Positions 42,579 to 50,899 of a DNA stretch of 64,000 bases are shown here, in pieces. The number at the start of each line of letters is the position of its first letter. Position 1 is the stretch's first letter. The DNA is from Streptomyces lavendulae subsp. lavendulae (GTDB taxonomy: Bacteria > Actinomycetota > Actinomycetes > Streptomycetales > Streptomycetaceae): NCBI RefSeq assembly GCF_002803845.1, contig NZ_CP024985.1:992001-1056000 (forward strand). Direction: 5' to 3'. A program made the position numbers and the translations under genes. The notes below the pieces were generated by a model, which saw only the letters and a program-made list of their open reading frames with translations, was not told where the DNA came from and ran no database searches.

Positions 42579-43298
42579 TCACACCGTCCTCGCGGACCGA
42601 CGGTACGAGAGCACCGCGTACGAGGCGAACAGCAGGGCCCACACCCCGACCACCGCGGCGGCGGCCGCGCCCGGAGCGGCGCCGGCGGCGAGGGACTGGC
42701 CGAGTTCCGCGAAGCGGCGGGTGGGGGTCAGCCCGGAGAGGGAGCGCAGCCAGCCCGGGAACGCCTCGACCGGGAACCAGAGGCCGCCGAGGATCGAGAG
42801 CGCCAGGCTCCAGCCGACGTTGACCATGCCGGTGCTCTGGGCGGTGAGCCGGTAGCCGTTGCCGATCCCGAGCAGGGTGAAGGGCAGCGCGCCGAGCCAC
42901 AGGACGAGGGCGACGGCGGCCCACTGCCAGGCGTCCATCCGGACCCCGTTGACGCACGCGCCCGCGGCGAGCACCGCGGCGATGGCGGGCAGGACGATCA
43001 CCGAGCCGGTCAGCGCCCGGCCGGTCACCACCTGGCGCGGGGTCATCGGGGTGACGCGCAGCTGCCGCAGCCAGCCGCTTCCCTTGTCCTCGGCGACCCC
43101 GGTCCCGGTGGACAGGGCCGCGCCGAGGGCCCCGTAGGCGGCCATGGCCACCATCGAGGCGGTCCGCCACTCGGGGTCGACGCCGCCGAGGTTGGTGAAG
43201 AGGAGGTACATCAGGACCGGCATTCCTATGCCGAAGACGACGAAGGAGACGTCGCGCAGGGTGCGCCGCACTTCGAGGCGGACGTAGGCGGTGATCAT
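42579..43298 (-). CDS. ABC-2 type transporter permease
   Basis: A 239-residue permease with six hydrophobic segments and the ABC-2 signature region PLMYLLFTN-like (PVLMYLLFTNLGG) and KGSGWLRQLRVTPMTP. Coupled by ATGA to the ATPase gene upstream and three bases from the kinase gene. With the ATPase it forms an exporter of drugs, lipids or peptides (family knowledge). Confidence 0.9.
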   Translation of the reverse strand: MITAYVRLEVRRTLRDVSFVVFGIGMPVLMYLLFTNLGGVDPEWRTASMVAMAAYGALGAALSTGTGVAEDKGSGWLRQLRVTPMTPRQVVTGRALTGSVIVLPAIAAVLAAGACVNGVRMDAWQWAAVALVLWLGALPFTLLGIGNGYRLTAQSTGMVNVGWSLALSILGGLWFPVEAFPGWLRSLSGLTPTRRFAELGQSLAAGAAPGAAAAAVVGVWALLFASYAVLSYRRSARTV

Positions 43299-44290
43299 CG
43301 GGCGTTCTCCCCTGGAGCGGAGGCGGAAGGGGTGGGGGCGGTGGCGCCGGTGAGGGCGAGGAAGACATCGTCGAGCGAGGGCGGGGTGACCTCGATGCCC
43401 CGGACCGCGCCGAGGGCGGCGAGCGCGGTCACGGTGGCGTCCGGGTCCCGCGTACGGAGCCGGGCGCGGTCGCCGCGCACCTCGACGGCGTCCACCCCGG
43501 GCAGGGCGGCGAGGCCGCCCGACGGGCGGCCCGCCAGGTCGACGCAGACCATCGAACCCCGGGCGGCGGTGCGGCGCAGCTGCTCCCCGGTGCCGTCGGC
43601 GACGGTCCGGCCCCGGTCGAGGACCAGGATCCGGTCGGCGTGGGCGTCGGCCTCCTCCAGGTAGTGGGTGGAGAACAGGACGGTGTTGCCGCGCCGGGCG
43701 TAGGCGCGCATGGAGCGCCAGAAGGCGCGCCGGGATTCCACGTCGAGGGCGGCGGTCGGCTCGTCGAGCACGATCAGCTCCGGGTTCCCGGCGAGGGCGA
43801 CGGCGAAGCGGACGCGCTGGGCCTGGCCCCCCGAGAGCCGGTCCACGCGGCGCCCGGCGAGGTCGGTCAGGCCGGCGAGGTCGAGCGCCTCGGCGACGGG
43901 CAGGGGCGCCGGGTAGGTGCGGGCGGCGAAGGCGACGAGTTCCCGTACGGTGATGCGCGCGACGGGGCGCCCCTCCTGGAGCATCGCGCCCACCCGCCCG
44001 GCCCGCACCGCCTCGGCCGGGGTCCGGCCGAAGAGCCGGACGCTGCCCGCGTCGGGCTCGTCGAGGCCGAGGAGCAGGGCGATGGTGGTGGACTTGCCGG
44101 CGCCGTTGCGGCCGAGGAGGGCCACGGTCTCGCCGCGCCGCACGTCCAGGTCGAGCCCGGCGACGGCGCGGACGGCGCCGAAGGACTTGGCGGCGTGCCG
44201 GAACCGGATCGCGGGCGCGTCCCCGTCGGGGTCCGGGAGCTGCCGGGGTGCGGTGCGGGCGGGGTGCGCCGCGCTCGGGGGCTTCGTCAT
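43295..44290 (-). CDS. ABC transporter ATP-binding protein (DrrA-like)
   Basis: A 331-residue ATPase: Walker A GRNGAGKST (about 58-66), Q-loop GAMLQEG, signature LSGGQAQRVRFA (about 150-161), Walker B LIVLDEPTAALD and H-loop STHYLEEAD. The C-terminal extension of about 90 residues is of the DrrA/NodI kind. GGGGGAC directly before the ATG at 44290 supports this start over the GTG three codons earlier. First gene of the exporter/two-component unit. Confidence 0.93.
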   Translation of the reverse strand: MTKPPSAAHPARTAPRQLPDPDGDAPAIRFRHAAKSFGAVRAVAGLDLDVRRGETVALLGRNGAGKSTTIALLLGLDEPDAGSVRLFGRTPAEAVRAGRVGAMLQEGRPVARITVRELVAFAARTYPAPLPVAEALDLAGLTDLAGRRVDRLSGGQAQRVRFAVALAGNPELIVLDEPTAALDVESRRAFWRSMRAYARRGNTVLFSTHYLEEADAHADRILVLDRGRTVADGTGEQLRRTAARGSMVCVDLAGRPSGGLAALPGVDAVEVRGDRARLRTRDPDATVTALAALGAVRGIEVTPPSLDDVFLALTGATAPTPSASAPGENAR

Positions 44291-44376
44291 GTCCCCCACG
44301 CTACGAACGGCGCCCCCGGCCCGGCAGATGCGCGCGTACGGATCCGGGCGGTACGAATGTCACGGGTCCGCCGGGG

Positions 44377-45276
44377 TCACCGGCCGGCGCGAGCCCGCAG
44401 GAGGGTGCGCAGCGGGGCGACGAGGCCGTATCCGGTGTCGCGGCGCAGGATGGCGGTGCCCACCCTTTCCACCGCGGTCAGTTGATGGTCCATCAGCTCC
44501 GTCATGGCGGCGATCACCGGGCGCAGCCCCGGTTCGGCGAGGTCCAGGATGCCGTCGGTGGCGGCCAGGGCGCTGCGGGCCCGGCGGGCCTCGGCGTCGA
44601 GGAGGGCGCGTACCGCCGGGGTCTCGCGGGCCTGCTCCAGGTCGGCGCGGGTCACGCCGTGCTCGTCGAGGCGGGCGCGCGGGATGCAGAGGCGGCCTTC
44701 GGCCAGGTCTCCCGACAGGTCGGCGAGGAAGTCGACGCGCTGGGCGGCATCGACGAACCGCCGCCAGCCGGCGGCCTGTTCGGGGTCGGGGCCGCCCTCG
44801 TACTGGAGGCCGGTGAAGACGAGGACCCCGGGCCAGGCGTAGGCGTCGAGGTAGGCCTGGAAGTCCTCCTCGGCGGCGAATCCGTCGAAGGCCGCCTCGG
44901 CGGTGGCCGCTCCGTCGAGGAAGCGGGTCACCCAGGACCCCGGCAGGCCCCGGGTGCGCACGGCGTGGGCGTAGGCGCGCAGCAGGGGGTCGGGGCTGTC
45001 GCCGGAGGCGAGGGCCGCCTCGACCCGTCCGGCCAACGCGGTGGTGGCGGCAGCCCGTTCGGCCGGGGTGCCGGTCTCGGCCACGTCGTCGACCCGGTTC
45101 ATGAAGGCCAGTCCGGCGGTGAGCCAGGGGACCAGGGGCGGGGCGGCGAGCAGCCGCAGGGTGGCGTAGGGTGCCGGTTCCCGGCGCAGGACCCGGCGGG
45201 CGGCGTGCGTGTAGTCGTCCCGCAGGCGGGGGGTGGTGATCCCCGCCCGGGTGAGGGTGGTGCGCCAGCTGGGCAT
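44377..45276 (-). CDS. Squalene/phytoene synthase family protein
   Basis: A 299-residue all-helical prenyltransferase-like protein. The first Asp-rich motif is represented by FMNRVDDVAETG (about 59-70), the Tyr/substrate region by DAYAWPGVLVFTGLQYEGG and the second motif by VDFLADLSGDLAEGRLCIP (about 177-195). In true squalene or phytoene synthases the motifs read DxxxD and (N)DxxxD-EDxxxGRxYxP. Here the spacing holds but acidic positions are partly changed, so activity on a different prenyl diphosphate, or a noncanonical function, is possible. No carotenoid or hopanoid genes are adjacent. Confidence 0.8.
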   Translation of the reverse strand: MPSWRTTLTRAGITTPRLRDDYTHAARRVLRREPAPYATLRLLAAPPLVPWLTAGLAFMNRVDDVAETGTPAERAAATTALAGRVEAALASGDSPDPLLRAYAHAVRTRGLPGSWVTRFLDGAATAEAAFDGFAAEEDFQAYLDAYAWPGVLVFTGLQYEGGPDPEQAAGWRRFVDAAQRVDFLADLSGDLAEGRLCIPRARLDEHGVTRADLEQARETPAVRALLDAEARRARSALAATDGILDLAEPGLRPVIAAMTELMDHQLTAVERVGTAILRRDTGYGLVAPLRTLLRARAGR

Positions 45277-45350
45277 GGTGGCCGTGCTCCTCGCAGCGGT
45301 GCGGTGGTGTCGGACGGGTCGGACCCGTACGCGCGTACGGGTCCACGGTG

Positions 45351-47048
45351 TCAGAACTTGACGACCTTCTTGACCTGGCCGTCGGTTCCGGCGAGTACGT
45401 AGCCGCCGCGGCCGTACTCGTCGCTGAGGTAAGTCCGCATGCAGGGGACCTGGTCCATCATCCAGGGGTCGACGATGACGTACCGGGACGACGGCTTCTG
45501 GAGGCCGATTTCGCGCGTGGAGGTCTCCAGGAGGGCGGGCAGCGCGTCCCAGCCGACGGCGGCCATGTCGATCAGGGGGTCGCCGTCCTTGACGGTGCCG
45601 GCGGGGCCGGTGTGCCGGACGGACCCGCCGCGGTACTCCCAGTAGTCGAGGGTCTCGGCGCCGGCGGCGGTGGGGACCGAGGCGATGACGTACTCGTCGT
45701 AGACGGTCATCTTGGCGAAGGTGGTCGTGCCGGTCTGCTGCTTCAGCGCGGCCAGGGCGGTGCGGATGCGGTCCGGGGTGAGCAGGGTGCCCTTGGGGGC
45801 GGTGGCGGCCTGGCTCGCCGGGGCGCTCGTGCGAGGGCCCAGCGGAGGGGCGGCGGGCCCTGATCCGGAGGGGGTGGAGCCCGCCGGACCGGCGGTCGCC
45901 GGGAGGCTCGCGCCGCCGCCGGGCTTGGCACCCGCGCCGGTGCCGGTGTCCCCGTCGGGGAGCCACTGCACCGCGCCGTAGATCCCGGCGGCCAGGACGG
46001 CCGCCAGCAGGACGGCGGGAAGGGCGCGGGGGCGGCGGCGGCCGTCCTCGCGCGCCACGGGGACGGTGGAGGCGGGTGCCGGGCCCGGGGCGTGGGGCGC
46101 GTAGGGCGCGTAGGCCCCGGGCGGGACGGCCGGGGTCGCGGGGGCGGGCGGCCCGTAGGGGTGGGGCGCGGCCGGGTGGGAGCCCGGGGTCCCCGCCGCG
46201 AGAGCGGTGCTCGCGTCCCTGAGCAGTGCTTCCAGCGCCGCCCCGTCGGGCCGCGCCGCCGGGTCCCGGACGAGGAGGCGCTGCAGTACGGGGCCCAGCG
46301 GGCCGGAGCGCACCGGCGCCGGGATCGGGTCCTCCAGTACGGCGACCACGGTGGCCAGGCTGGTGGACCGGCGCAGCGGATGCGTCCCCTCGGCGGCCAC
46401 GTAGAGCAGCATCCCGAGCGACCAGAGGTCGGAGGCGGCCAGCCCCTCCTCGCCGCGTGCCCGCTCGGGCGCGATGTACTCGGGCGAGCCGATCAGCACC
46501 CCGGTGGAGGTGAGCGCGGTCGCGCCGTGCAGGGCGGCGATGCCGAAGTCGGTCAGCACCGCGCCGCCGTCGGGCCGCAGCAGGACGTTGGCTGGCTTCA
46601 CGTCCCGGTGCAGGACGCCCTCGGCGTGCGCGGCCCGCAGCGCGGAGAGCACGTCGAGACCGAGCCGCAGCACCTCCCCGAGCGGCATCGGTCCGGCGGC
46701 CAGCCGGTCGTACAGTGAGCCGCCCTTGACGAGCTCCATCACGATCCACGGGTGGTCCTCCATCCCGGCCTCGGGCTCCACGATGTGGTGGATCGTCACC
46801 ACGTTCGGGTGCGCGAGGCGGGCGAGCGCGCGGGCTTCGCGGACGGCCCGCTCGCGGAGCTGGACGGCGAGGCCGGGCTGGGCGGCGGCGGTGGCCGGGT
46901 CCGGCGGGCGCACCTCCTTGAGGGCGACCTCGCGGTGCAGGGCGATGTCGCGGGCGCGCCACACCGTCCCCATGCCTCCGGCCCCCAGGGGGCCGATCAG
47001 TTCGAAGCGGCGGTCGACCAGCCGTCTGCCGGCCTCACTCGTGTCCAT
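45351..47048 (-). CDS. Membrane-anchored Ser/Thr protein kinase (PknB-like)
   Basis: A 565-residue Hanks-type kinase. The catalytic domain (about 15-275) has the Gly loop PLGAGGMGTVW, VALKEV lysine, HRDVKPANVLL catalytic loop, DFGIAAL and GSPEYIAPE. A Pro/Ala-rich linker leads to one transmembrane helix (LPAVLLAAVLAAGIYGAV, about 345-362). The extracellular part, about 200 residues, has no PASTA repeats and no recognised domain; it ends with a strand-rich region (YVIVDPWMMDQVPCMRTYLSDEYGRGG). It probably senses an outside ligand. Twenty-seven bp separate it from the upstream PNGase A-like gene. Confidence 0.93.
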   Translation of the reverse strand: MDTSEAGRRLVDRRFELIGPLGAGGMGTVWRARDIALHREVALKEVRPPDPATAAAQPGLAVQLRERAVREARALARLAHPNVVTIHHIVEPEAGMEDHPWIVMELVKGGSLYDRLAAGPMPLGEVLRLGLDVLSALRAAHAEGVLHRDVKPANVLLRPDGGAVLTDFGIAALHGATALTSTGVLIGSPEYIAPERARGEEGLAASDLWSLGMLLYVAAEGTHPLRRSTSLATVVAVLEDPIPAPVRSGPLGPVLQRLLVRDPAARPDGAALEALLRDASTALAAGTPGSHPAAPHPYGPPAPATPAVPPGAYAPYAPHAPGPAPASTVPVAREDGRRRPRALPAVLLAAVLAAGIYGAVQWLPDGDTGTGAGAKPGGGASLPATAGPAGSTPSGSGPAAPPLGPRTSAPASQAATAPKGTLLTPDRIRTALAALKQQTGTTTFAKMTVYDEYVIASVPTAAGAETLDYWEYRGGSVRHTGPAGTVKDGDPLIDMAAVGWDALPALLETSTREIGLQKPSSRYVIVDPWMMDQVPCMRTYLSDEYGRGGYVLAGTDGQVKKVVKF

Positions 47049-47075
47049 GGGGCGTCATCGTAGGCGCCGCCGGTG

Positions 47076-48695
47076 TCAGCAGCGGCGGCGGTCCACCGTC
47101 ACGGCGCCCTGCGCGGTGCCCACCGTACGGTCGTAACAGCCGTCCCCCGCGGTGGCTCCGTACAGCCGGTAGCGGGCGGTGGTGGTGCCGACGGCGTGCC
47201 GCTGCTCGCGCGGGACGTTCGCGGTGTACGAGGCGTCGCCGGTGTACCGGTCGTCGAGCCGGGTGCGGTCGATCTCGCGGCCGCCGCGCAGGGTGACCGT
47301 GTCGGCCCGGTCGCCGAGGGACAGCACGGTGCGCAGCCGGTCCGCGGCGCCGAGGGTGGTCTCGCCGTCCATGGTGTAGGCGCGCTGCGTGCGGGTGGTG
47401 GTGGCGCCCCGGGTGACGCTCTCCTCGTCGCTCCAGGAGGCGGTGAGGGCGTCACGGTCCTCCCCCTCGGTCCAGCGGTGGGCGGAGGTGGCGCGGACGG
47501 CCCGGGTGACGGTGGTGGTGACCCGGCCGTGGGAGGTGTCGAGGTGCCCGGTGACGATGAGGCGGTGCCCGCCCTCGGTGTCCAGACGGTGTTCGGCGCC
47601 GGGGGCGGGGGCGGGGGTCCAGTGCGTGCCGCCCTCCGGGGCACCCTCCTCGTGCCGGGTCAGGGCTCCGGTGACGACCGGGCGGCCGTGGTCCTGCCAC
47701 AGGAGCAGGTTGGCGGGGGTGCTCCAGCCGCTCTGGCCGGCCGGCACCCCGGCGACGGAGACCTCGATCCGGTGCGGGCGGCCGTCGTTGAGGAGGGCGG
47801 CGTAGGGGGTGAGGTCGTAGCGCAGGGGCTGGACGTCGAAGGCGCGGGGGCCGGGGGTGACGTACCAGAGGAAGGGGTTGGACCAGCCGCCGGTCCAGAC
47901 GGTCGGGAAGGGGGCGGCGAGGCCCGCGAGCTGTCCGTCGACGGAGATCCGGACCTCGCGGTAGGGCCCGTCGGCGGCCTTGCAGGAGTAGGGGGCGGCA
48001 TCGGGGACGGTCAGGTACCAGTACTCCTCGCAGCCGCCTCCGGAGCCGGTGGCGTAGACCTCGGCGAGGAGCCGCTCGGTGTTGCGCGGGGTGGTGACGG
48101 CGGGCGTGGTGAGCGGGAGGACCAGGTCGGGGGCGTCGGCGGGCGGGGTGCGGCCCTCGGCGGCATAGAAGGTCAGGGTGACTTTGACGTCGATGACCCC
48201 CGTGTAGGTGTCGTCGACCACGTTGCCGATCAGCATCTCGACGGGCTGGGGGCGGCCGAGGGTGTCCCGGTACGCGCTGACGTCCTTCTCCACGGACCAC
48301 TCGATGCCGTCGGGCGACGGCTCGGGGGTGGAGGTGCGCAGGATCTCCACGCCGCCGAGGGTGAGGTTGCCCAGGCGGTCGTACTGACGCCCCTTGACCT
48401 TGCCGTCGAGGCGCAGCACGACCTGGGCCCAGTCGGAGCGGCCGCAGGCGGCGGGTGGGGTGTAGTTCCCCCGGTAGGGGGTGAAGTCCCGGAATTGTGC
48501 TTCGGCGAGGGTCACCTCGCAGGAGCGGGTCGGGGGCCGTTCCACTGGCGGGGCGGCGGTGAGCGGGTCGTGCCAGTCGGTGCCGAACTCGGCGGGCGGG
48601 GTGGTGCCCGCCGCCGCGGCCGGTCCGGCCAGGACCCCGGCGGCGAGGGTGAGCGCGCCGAGCAGGCCCATGATCCTGATCCTGTGTCGTCTCAT
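47076..48695 (-). CDS. Secreted peptide-N-glycosidase A-like protein
   Basis: A 539-residue exported protein. A signal peptide (RRHRIRIMGLLGALTLAAGVLAG) ends near AAAAG. The mature part is strand-rich with features of the PNGase A family (peptide-N4-(N-acetyl-beta-glucosaminyl)asparagine amidase A). These are the leading CEVTLAEAQFRDF, the jelly-roll strands WAQVVLRLDGKVKGRQYDRLGNLTLGGVEILRTSTPEP, and the WTGGWSNPFLWY and FDVQPLRYDLTPYAALLNDG segments. The family cleaves N-glycans from glycoproteins, so it may help digest plant or fungal glycoprotein. Five cysteines are present. Start at 48695; a second ATG at codon 9 is possible. Confidence 0.82.
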   Translation of the reverse strand: MRRHRIRIMGLLGALTLAAGVLAGPAAAAGTTPPAEFGTDWHDPLTAAPPVERPPTRSCEVTLAEAQFRDFTPYRGNYTPPAACGRSDWAQVVLRLDGKVKGRQYDRLGNLTLGGVEILRTSTPEPSPDGIEWSVEKDVSAYRDTLGRPQPVEMLIGNVVDDTYTGVIDVKVTLTFYAAEGRTPPADAPDLVLPLTTPAVTTPRNTERLLAEVYATGSGGGCEEYWYLTVPDAAPYSCKAADGPYREVRISVDGQLAGLAAPFPTVWTGGWSNPFLWYVTPGPRAFDVQPLRYDLTPYAALLNDGRPHRIEVSVAGVPAGQSGWSTPANLLLWQDHGRPVVTGALTRHEEGAPEGGTHWTPAPAPGAEHRLDTEGGHRLIVTGHLDTSHGRVTTTVTRAVRATSAHRWTEGEDRDALTASWSDEESVTRGATTTRTQRAYTMDGETTLGAADRLRTVLSLGDRADTVTLRGGREIDRTRLDDRYTGDASYTANVPREQRHAVGTTTARYRLYGATAGDGCYDRTVGTAQGAVTVDRRRC

Positions 48696-48816
48696 GGGCC
48701 CGCAGTGAAACCGGTCGCGGCCCTCCGCCGCCAGGTCCCGGGGGGCCCTGGTGGCGCAAAACGTACGGCGCCGGCGCCCGTCGTGCGGCGCCCGCGCCTC
48801 GGTGCGGCGGCCCGCT

Positions 48817-49311
48817 TCAGTGCCCGGCGGGCAGGACGACGATGCCGTCGTCGTCGACGTGGACCGTGTCCCCGGCCCGGAAGGTGACGCCGCCGATGGT
48901 GACCGGTTCGTCGACGGTGCCCGCACCGGTCTTGCCGCTCTTGCGGGGGCAGGTGCCCAGTGCCTGCACGCCCAGGTCGAGCTCGCCGAGGGCGACGCTG
49001 TCGCGGACGGCACCGTTGACGATCAGTCCGGCCCACCCGGATGCCGCCGCCGCCCCCGCGAGGAGGTCGCCGACCAGGGCGGTGCGCAGCGAGCCGCCGC
49101 CGTCCACGACGAGGACGGCGCCCTCACCGGGGGTGTGGACCAGTTGGCGCAGCAGGGCGTTGTCCTCGTGGCAGCGCAGGGTGCGCACGGGCCCGGCGAA
49201 CAGCCGGCGGCCGCCGATCCGGCGGAAGGGGGTGGCACAGATGCCGAGGTCCTCGCCGTACTCGTCGTAGAGGTCGGCGGTGGGGACGGGGGTGACCGGG
49301 TGGGGGCTCAT
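48817..49311 (-). CDS. rraA: RraA-family protein (HMG/CHA aldolase-like)
   Basis: A 164-residue RraA/MenG-fold protein: TADLYDEYG (about 11-19), GPVRTLRCHEDN, VLVVDGGGSLRTALVGDLLAGAA (about 66-88) and GLIVNGAVRD with the conserved Arg-Asp at about 102-103. The length and the start TADLYDEYG fit regulator-of-RNase-E RraA, which also has 4-hydroxy-4-methyl-2-oxoglutarate aldolase activity in some members. Which function applies here is not resolved. Confidence 0.9.
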   Translation of the reverse strand: MSPHPVTPVPTADLYDEYGEDLGICATPFRRIGGRRLFAGPVRTLRCHEDNALLRQLVHTPGEGAVLVVDGGGSLRTALVGDLLAGAAAASGWAGLIVNGAVRDSVALGELDLGVQALGTCPRKSGKTGAGTVDEPVTIGGVTFRAGDTVHVDDDGIVVLPAGH

Positions 49312-49382
49312 GGTGCGGGGCTCCTCGCAGCTGTCGTACGTCGCGCCGTGCGGGCCCAGCGTAGGCAATGCGGTGTGCGGCC

Positions 49383-49649
49383 TCAGTCGCGGGAGTTGCC
49401 GAAGAGGATGCGGTAGCCGATGAGCAGCACGAGGGAGCCGGCGATGGCGGAGCCCCAGGTGGCGAGGTCGAAGAACTGGTTCTGGATCGGGTGGTCCAGG
49501 AACTTCGCGGAGAGCCAGCCGCCGATGAAGGCGCCGACGACGCCGATGAGGGTGGTGCCGATGAGGCCGCCGGGGTCGCGGCCGGGCAGCAGGACCTTGG
49601 CGATGCCTCCGGCCAGCAGGCCGAGGATGATCCAGCCGATGATGCCCAT
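49383..49649 (-). CDS. GlsB/YeaQ/YmgE-family small membrane protein
   Basis: An 88-residue three-helix membrane protein of the transglycosylase-associated/GlsB family. The Gly-rich signature IIGWIILGLLAGGIAKVLLPGRDPGG and GLIGTTLIGVVGAFIGGWL are conserved. Such proteins are stress-induced in many bacteria; the molecular role is unknown. Monocistronic by position. Confidence 0.9.
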   Translation of the reverse strand: MGIIGWIILGLLAGGIAKVLLPGRDPGGLIGTTLIGVVGAFIGGWLSAKFLDHPIQNQFFDLATWGSAIAGSLVLLIGYRILFGNSRD

Positions 49650-49716
49650 GGTCGTTCACTCCGCTCGTTGGTGTGCGTCTCTCCTGGGGGAGACGCCACC
49701 GGGGGCGGAACGGTTC

Positions 49717-50013
49717 TCAGGCCCGGCGGGCGCGCAGCAGCGCGGTGGCCAGGGCCGCGGTCGTCACGGCGCCGACGACCGCGATGCCGCCGCGGGAGCG
49801 GTAGCCGAACAGGGAGAGGCTGGAGCGGGCGGAGAAGGCGGAGCCCACGCTCAGCCAGGAGGCCGCCGAGCACAGCGAGAGCGTGGACCCGAAGGAGCCG
49901 ACGGACAGCGCGCTGCCGACGGAGCCGATGGAGAGCACGGAGCCCACCGAGCCGATGGAGAGGACGGAGTTCCTGGACCACAGGGAGAGGTACGACCGGT
50001 CAGCGTCAGCCAT
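49717..50013 (-). CDS. Small membrane protein with nonapeptide (SxLSIGSxG) repeats
   Basis: A 98-residue protein. Residues 7-69 consist of about seven 9-residue repeats of the form S-x-L-S-(I/V/L)-G-S-x-G; the second and third copies are identical. A C-terminal hydrophobic segment (GGIAVVGAVTTAALATALL, about 75-93) followed by RARRA looks like a membrane anchor. The strictly periodic Ser/Gly/Leu pattern would suit a beta-solenoid or fibre. The ATG at 50013 is taken; one three codons upstream (50022) is also possible. The repeats are visible in the DNA as 27-bp units (49807-49995). No function known to me. Confidence 0.7.
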   Translation of the reverse strand: MADADRSYLSLWSRNSVLSIGSVGSVLSIGSVGSALSVGSFGSTLSLCSAASWLSVGSAFSARSSLSLFGYRSRGGIAVVGAVTTAALATALLRARRA

Positions 50014-50026
50014 GCGGATCATGCTG

Positions 50027-50899
50027 TCACATGACCGGCCGGAGCGGCCTGCTTTCGGCGGGGCGGGGCGGGGCCGGGACGCCGGGCGGGGTGCGGGTGA
50101 GCAGCAGGACCCCGCGCGTGGCGGCGAGGGCTCCGGCGACGGCGAGCAGGATCCCGAGGGCACCGCCCTGGATGCGTTCGCCGAGCAGGATCATCCCGAT
50201 GGCGGCGGCGGACAGCGGATTGGCCAGGTTGACCACGGCGAGGGGGGCTCCGAGGCCGCCCCGGTAGGCGCGCTGCGAGAGCAGCATCCCGCCGACGGCG
50301 AACACCACCACGAGCAGGCCGACCGTGACCACCCGGCCGCTGAGCAGGGCGCCGCCCCGGCCGCCCGCCACGGCGACGGTCTGGGTCAGGGCGGAGGCGG
50401 CCGCGGAGGCCAGTCCGGAGGCGGTGGCGTGGCGCAGGCCCGACCGGGGGTCCTTGCGGGCGGTGAGCAGGACGATCACGGCGGCGGTGGCGCCGGAGAC
50501 GCCGAGGGCCTCGGCGAGGGTGAGGGTGTCGTCGGGCGCCGGGCCGGAGGCGGGGAGCAGCAGCAGACCGAGCCCGACGACGGTCGCCAGGGTGCCCCGC
50601 CATTCGGTGGCGGCGACCCGCCGTCCGGCGCCGCGCGCGCCCAGCGGTACGGCGGCCACCAGGGTGAGCGCGCCGAGCGGCTGGACCAGGGTGAGGGGGC
50701 CGTAGCGCAGGGCGGCGGCGTGCAGCAGCGCTGCCGCGGCGTTCAGCCCCGCCGACCACCACCAGGCGCCGTTGCCGAGCAGCGCGGCGGCGGTACGGGC
50801 GACGGCACGGCGGGCGAGCCGCTCCTGGGCGACGGCGGCGGCCGCGTAGGTCACGGCGGAGGCGAGGCAGAACGCCACGGCGAGGGCGGTGGCGTTCAC
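50027..50899 (-). CDS. DMT-superfamily (EamA-like) transporter
   Basis: A 290-residue integral membrane protein with about ten hydrophobic helices, in two similar halves typical of EamA-type DMT permeases (PLTLVQPLGALTLV and PLAVVNLANPLSAAAIGMILLGERI). The GTG start at 50899 overlaps the stop of the PAP2-like gene (GTGA), so the two are coupled. Family members export amino acids or metabolites, or are flippase-like; substrate not readable. Confidence 0.87.
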   Translation of the reverse strand: MNATALAVAFCLASAVTYAAAAVAQERLARRAVARTAAALLGNGAWWWSAGLNAAAALLHAAALRYGPLTLVQPLGALTLVAAVPLGARGAGRRVAATEWRGTLATVVGLGLLLLPASGPAPDDTLTLAEALGVSGATAAVIVLLTARKDPRSGLRHATASGLASAAASALTQTVAVAGGRGGALLSGRVVTVGLLVVVFAVGGMLLSQRAYRGGLGAPLAVVNLANPLSAAAIGMILLGERIQGGALGILLAVAGALAATRGVLLLTRTPPGVPAPPRPAESRPLRPVM

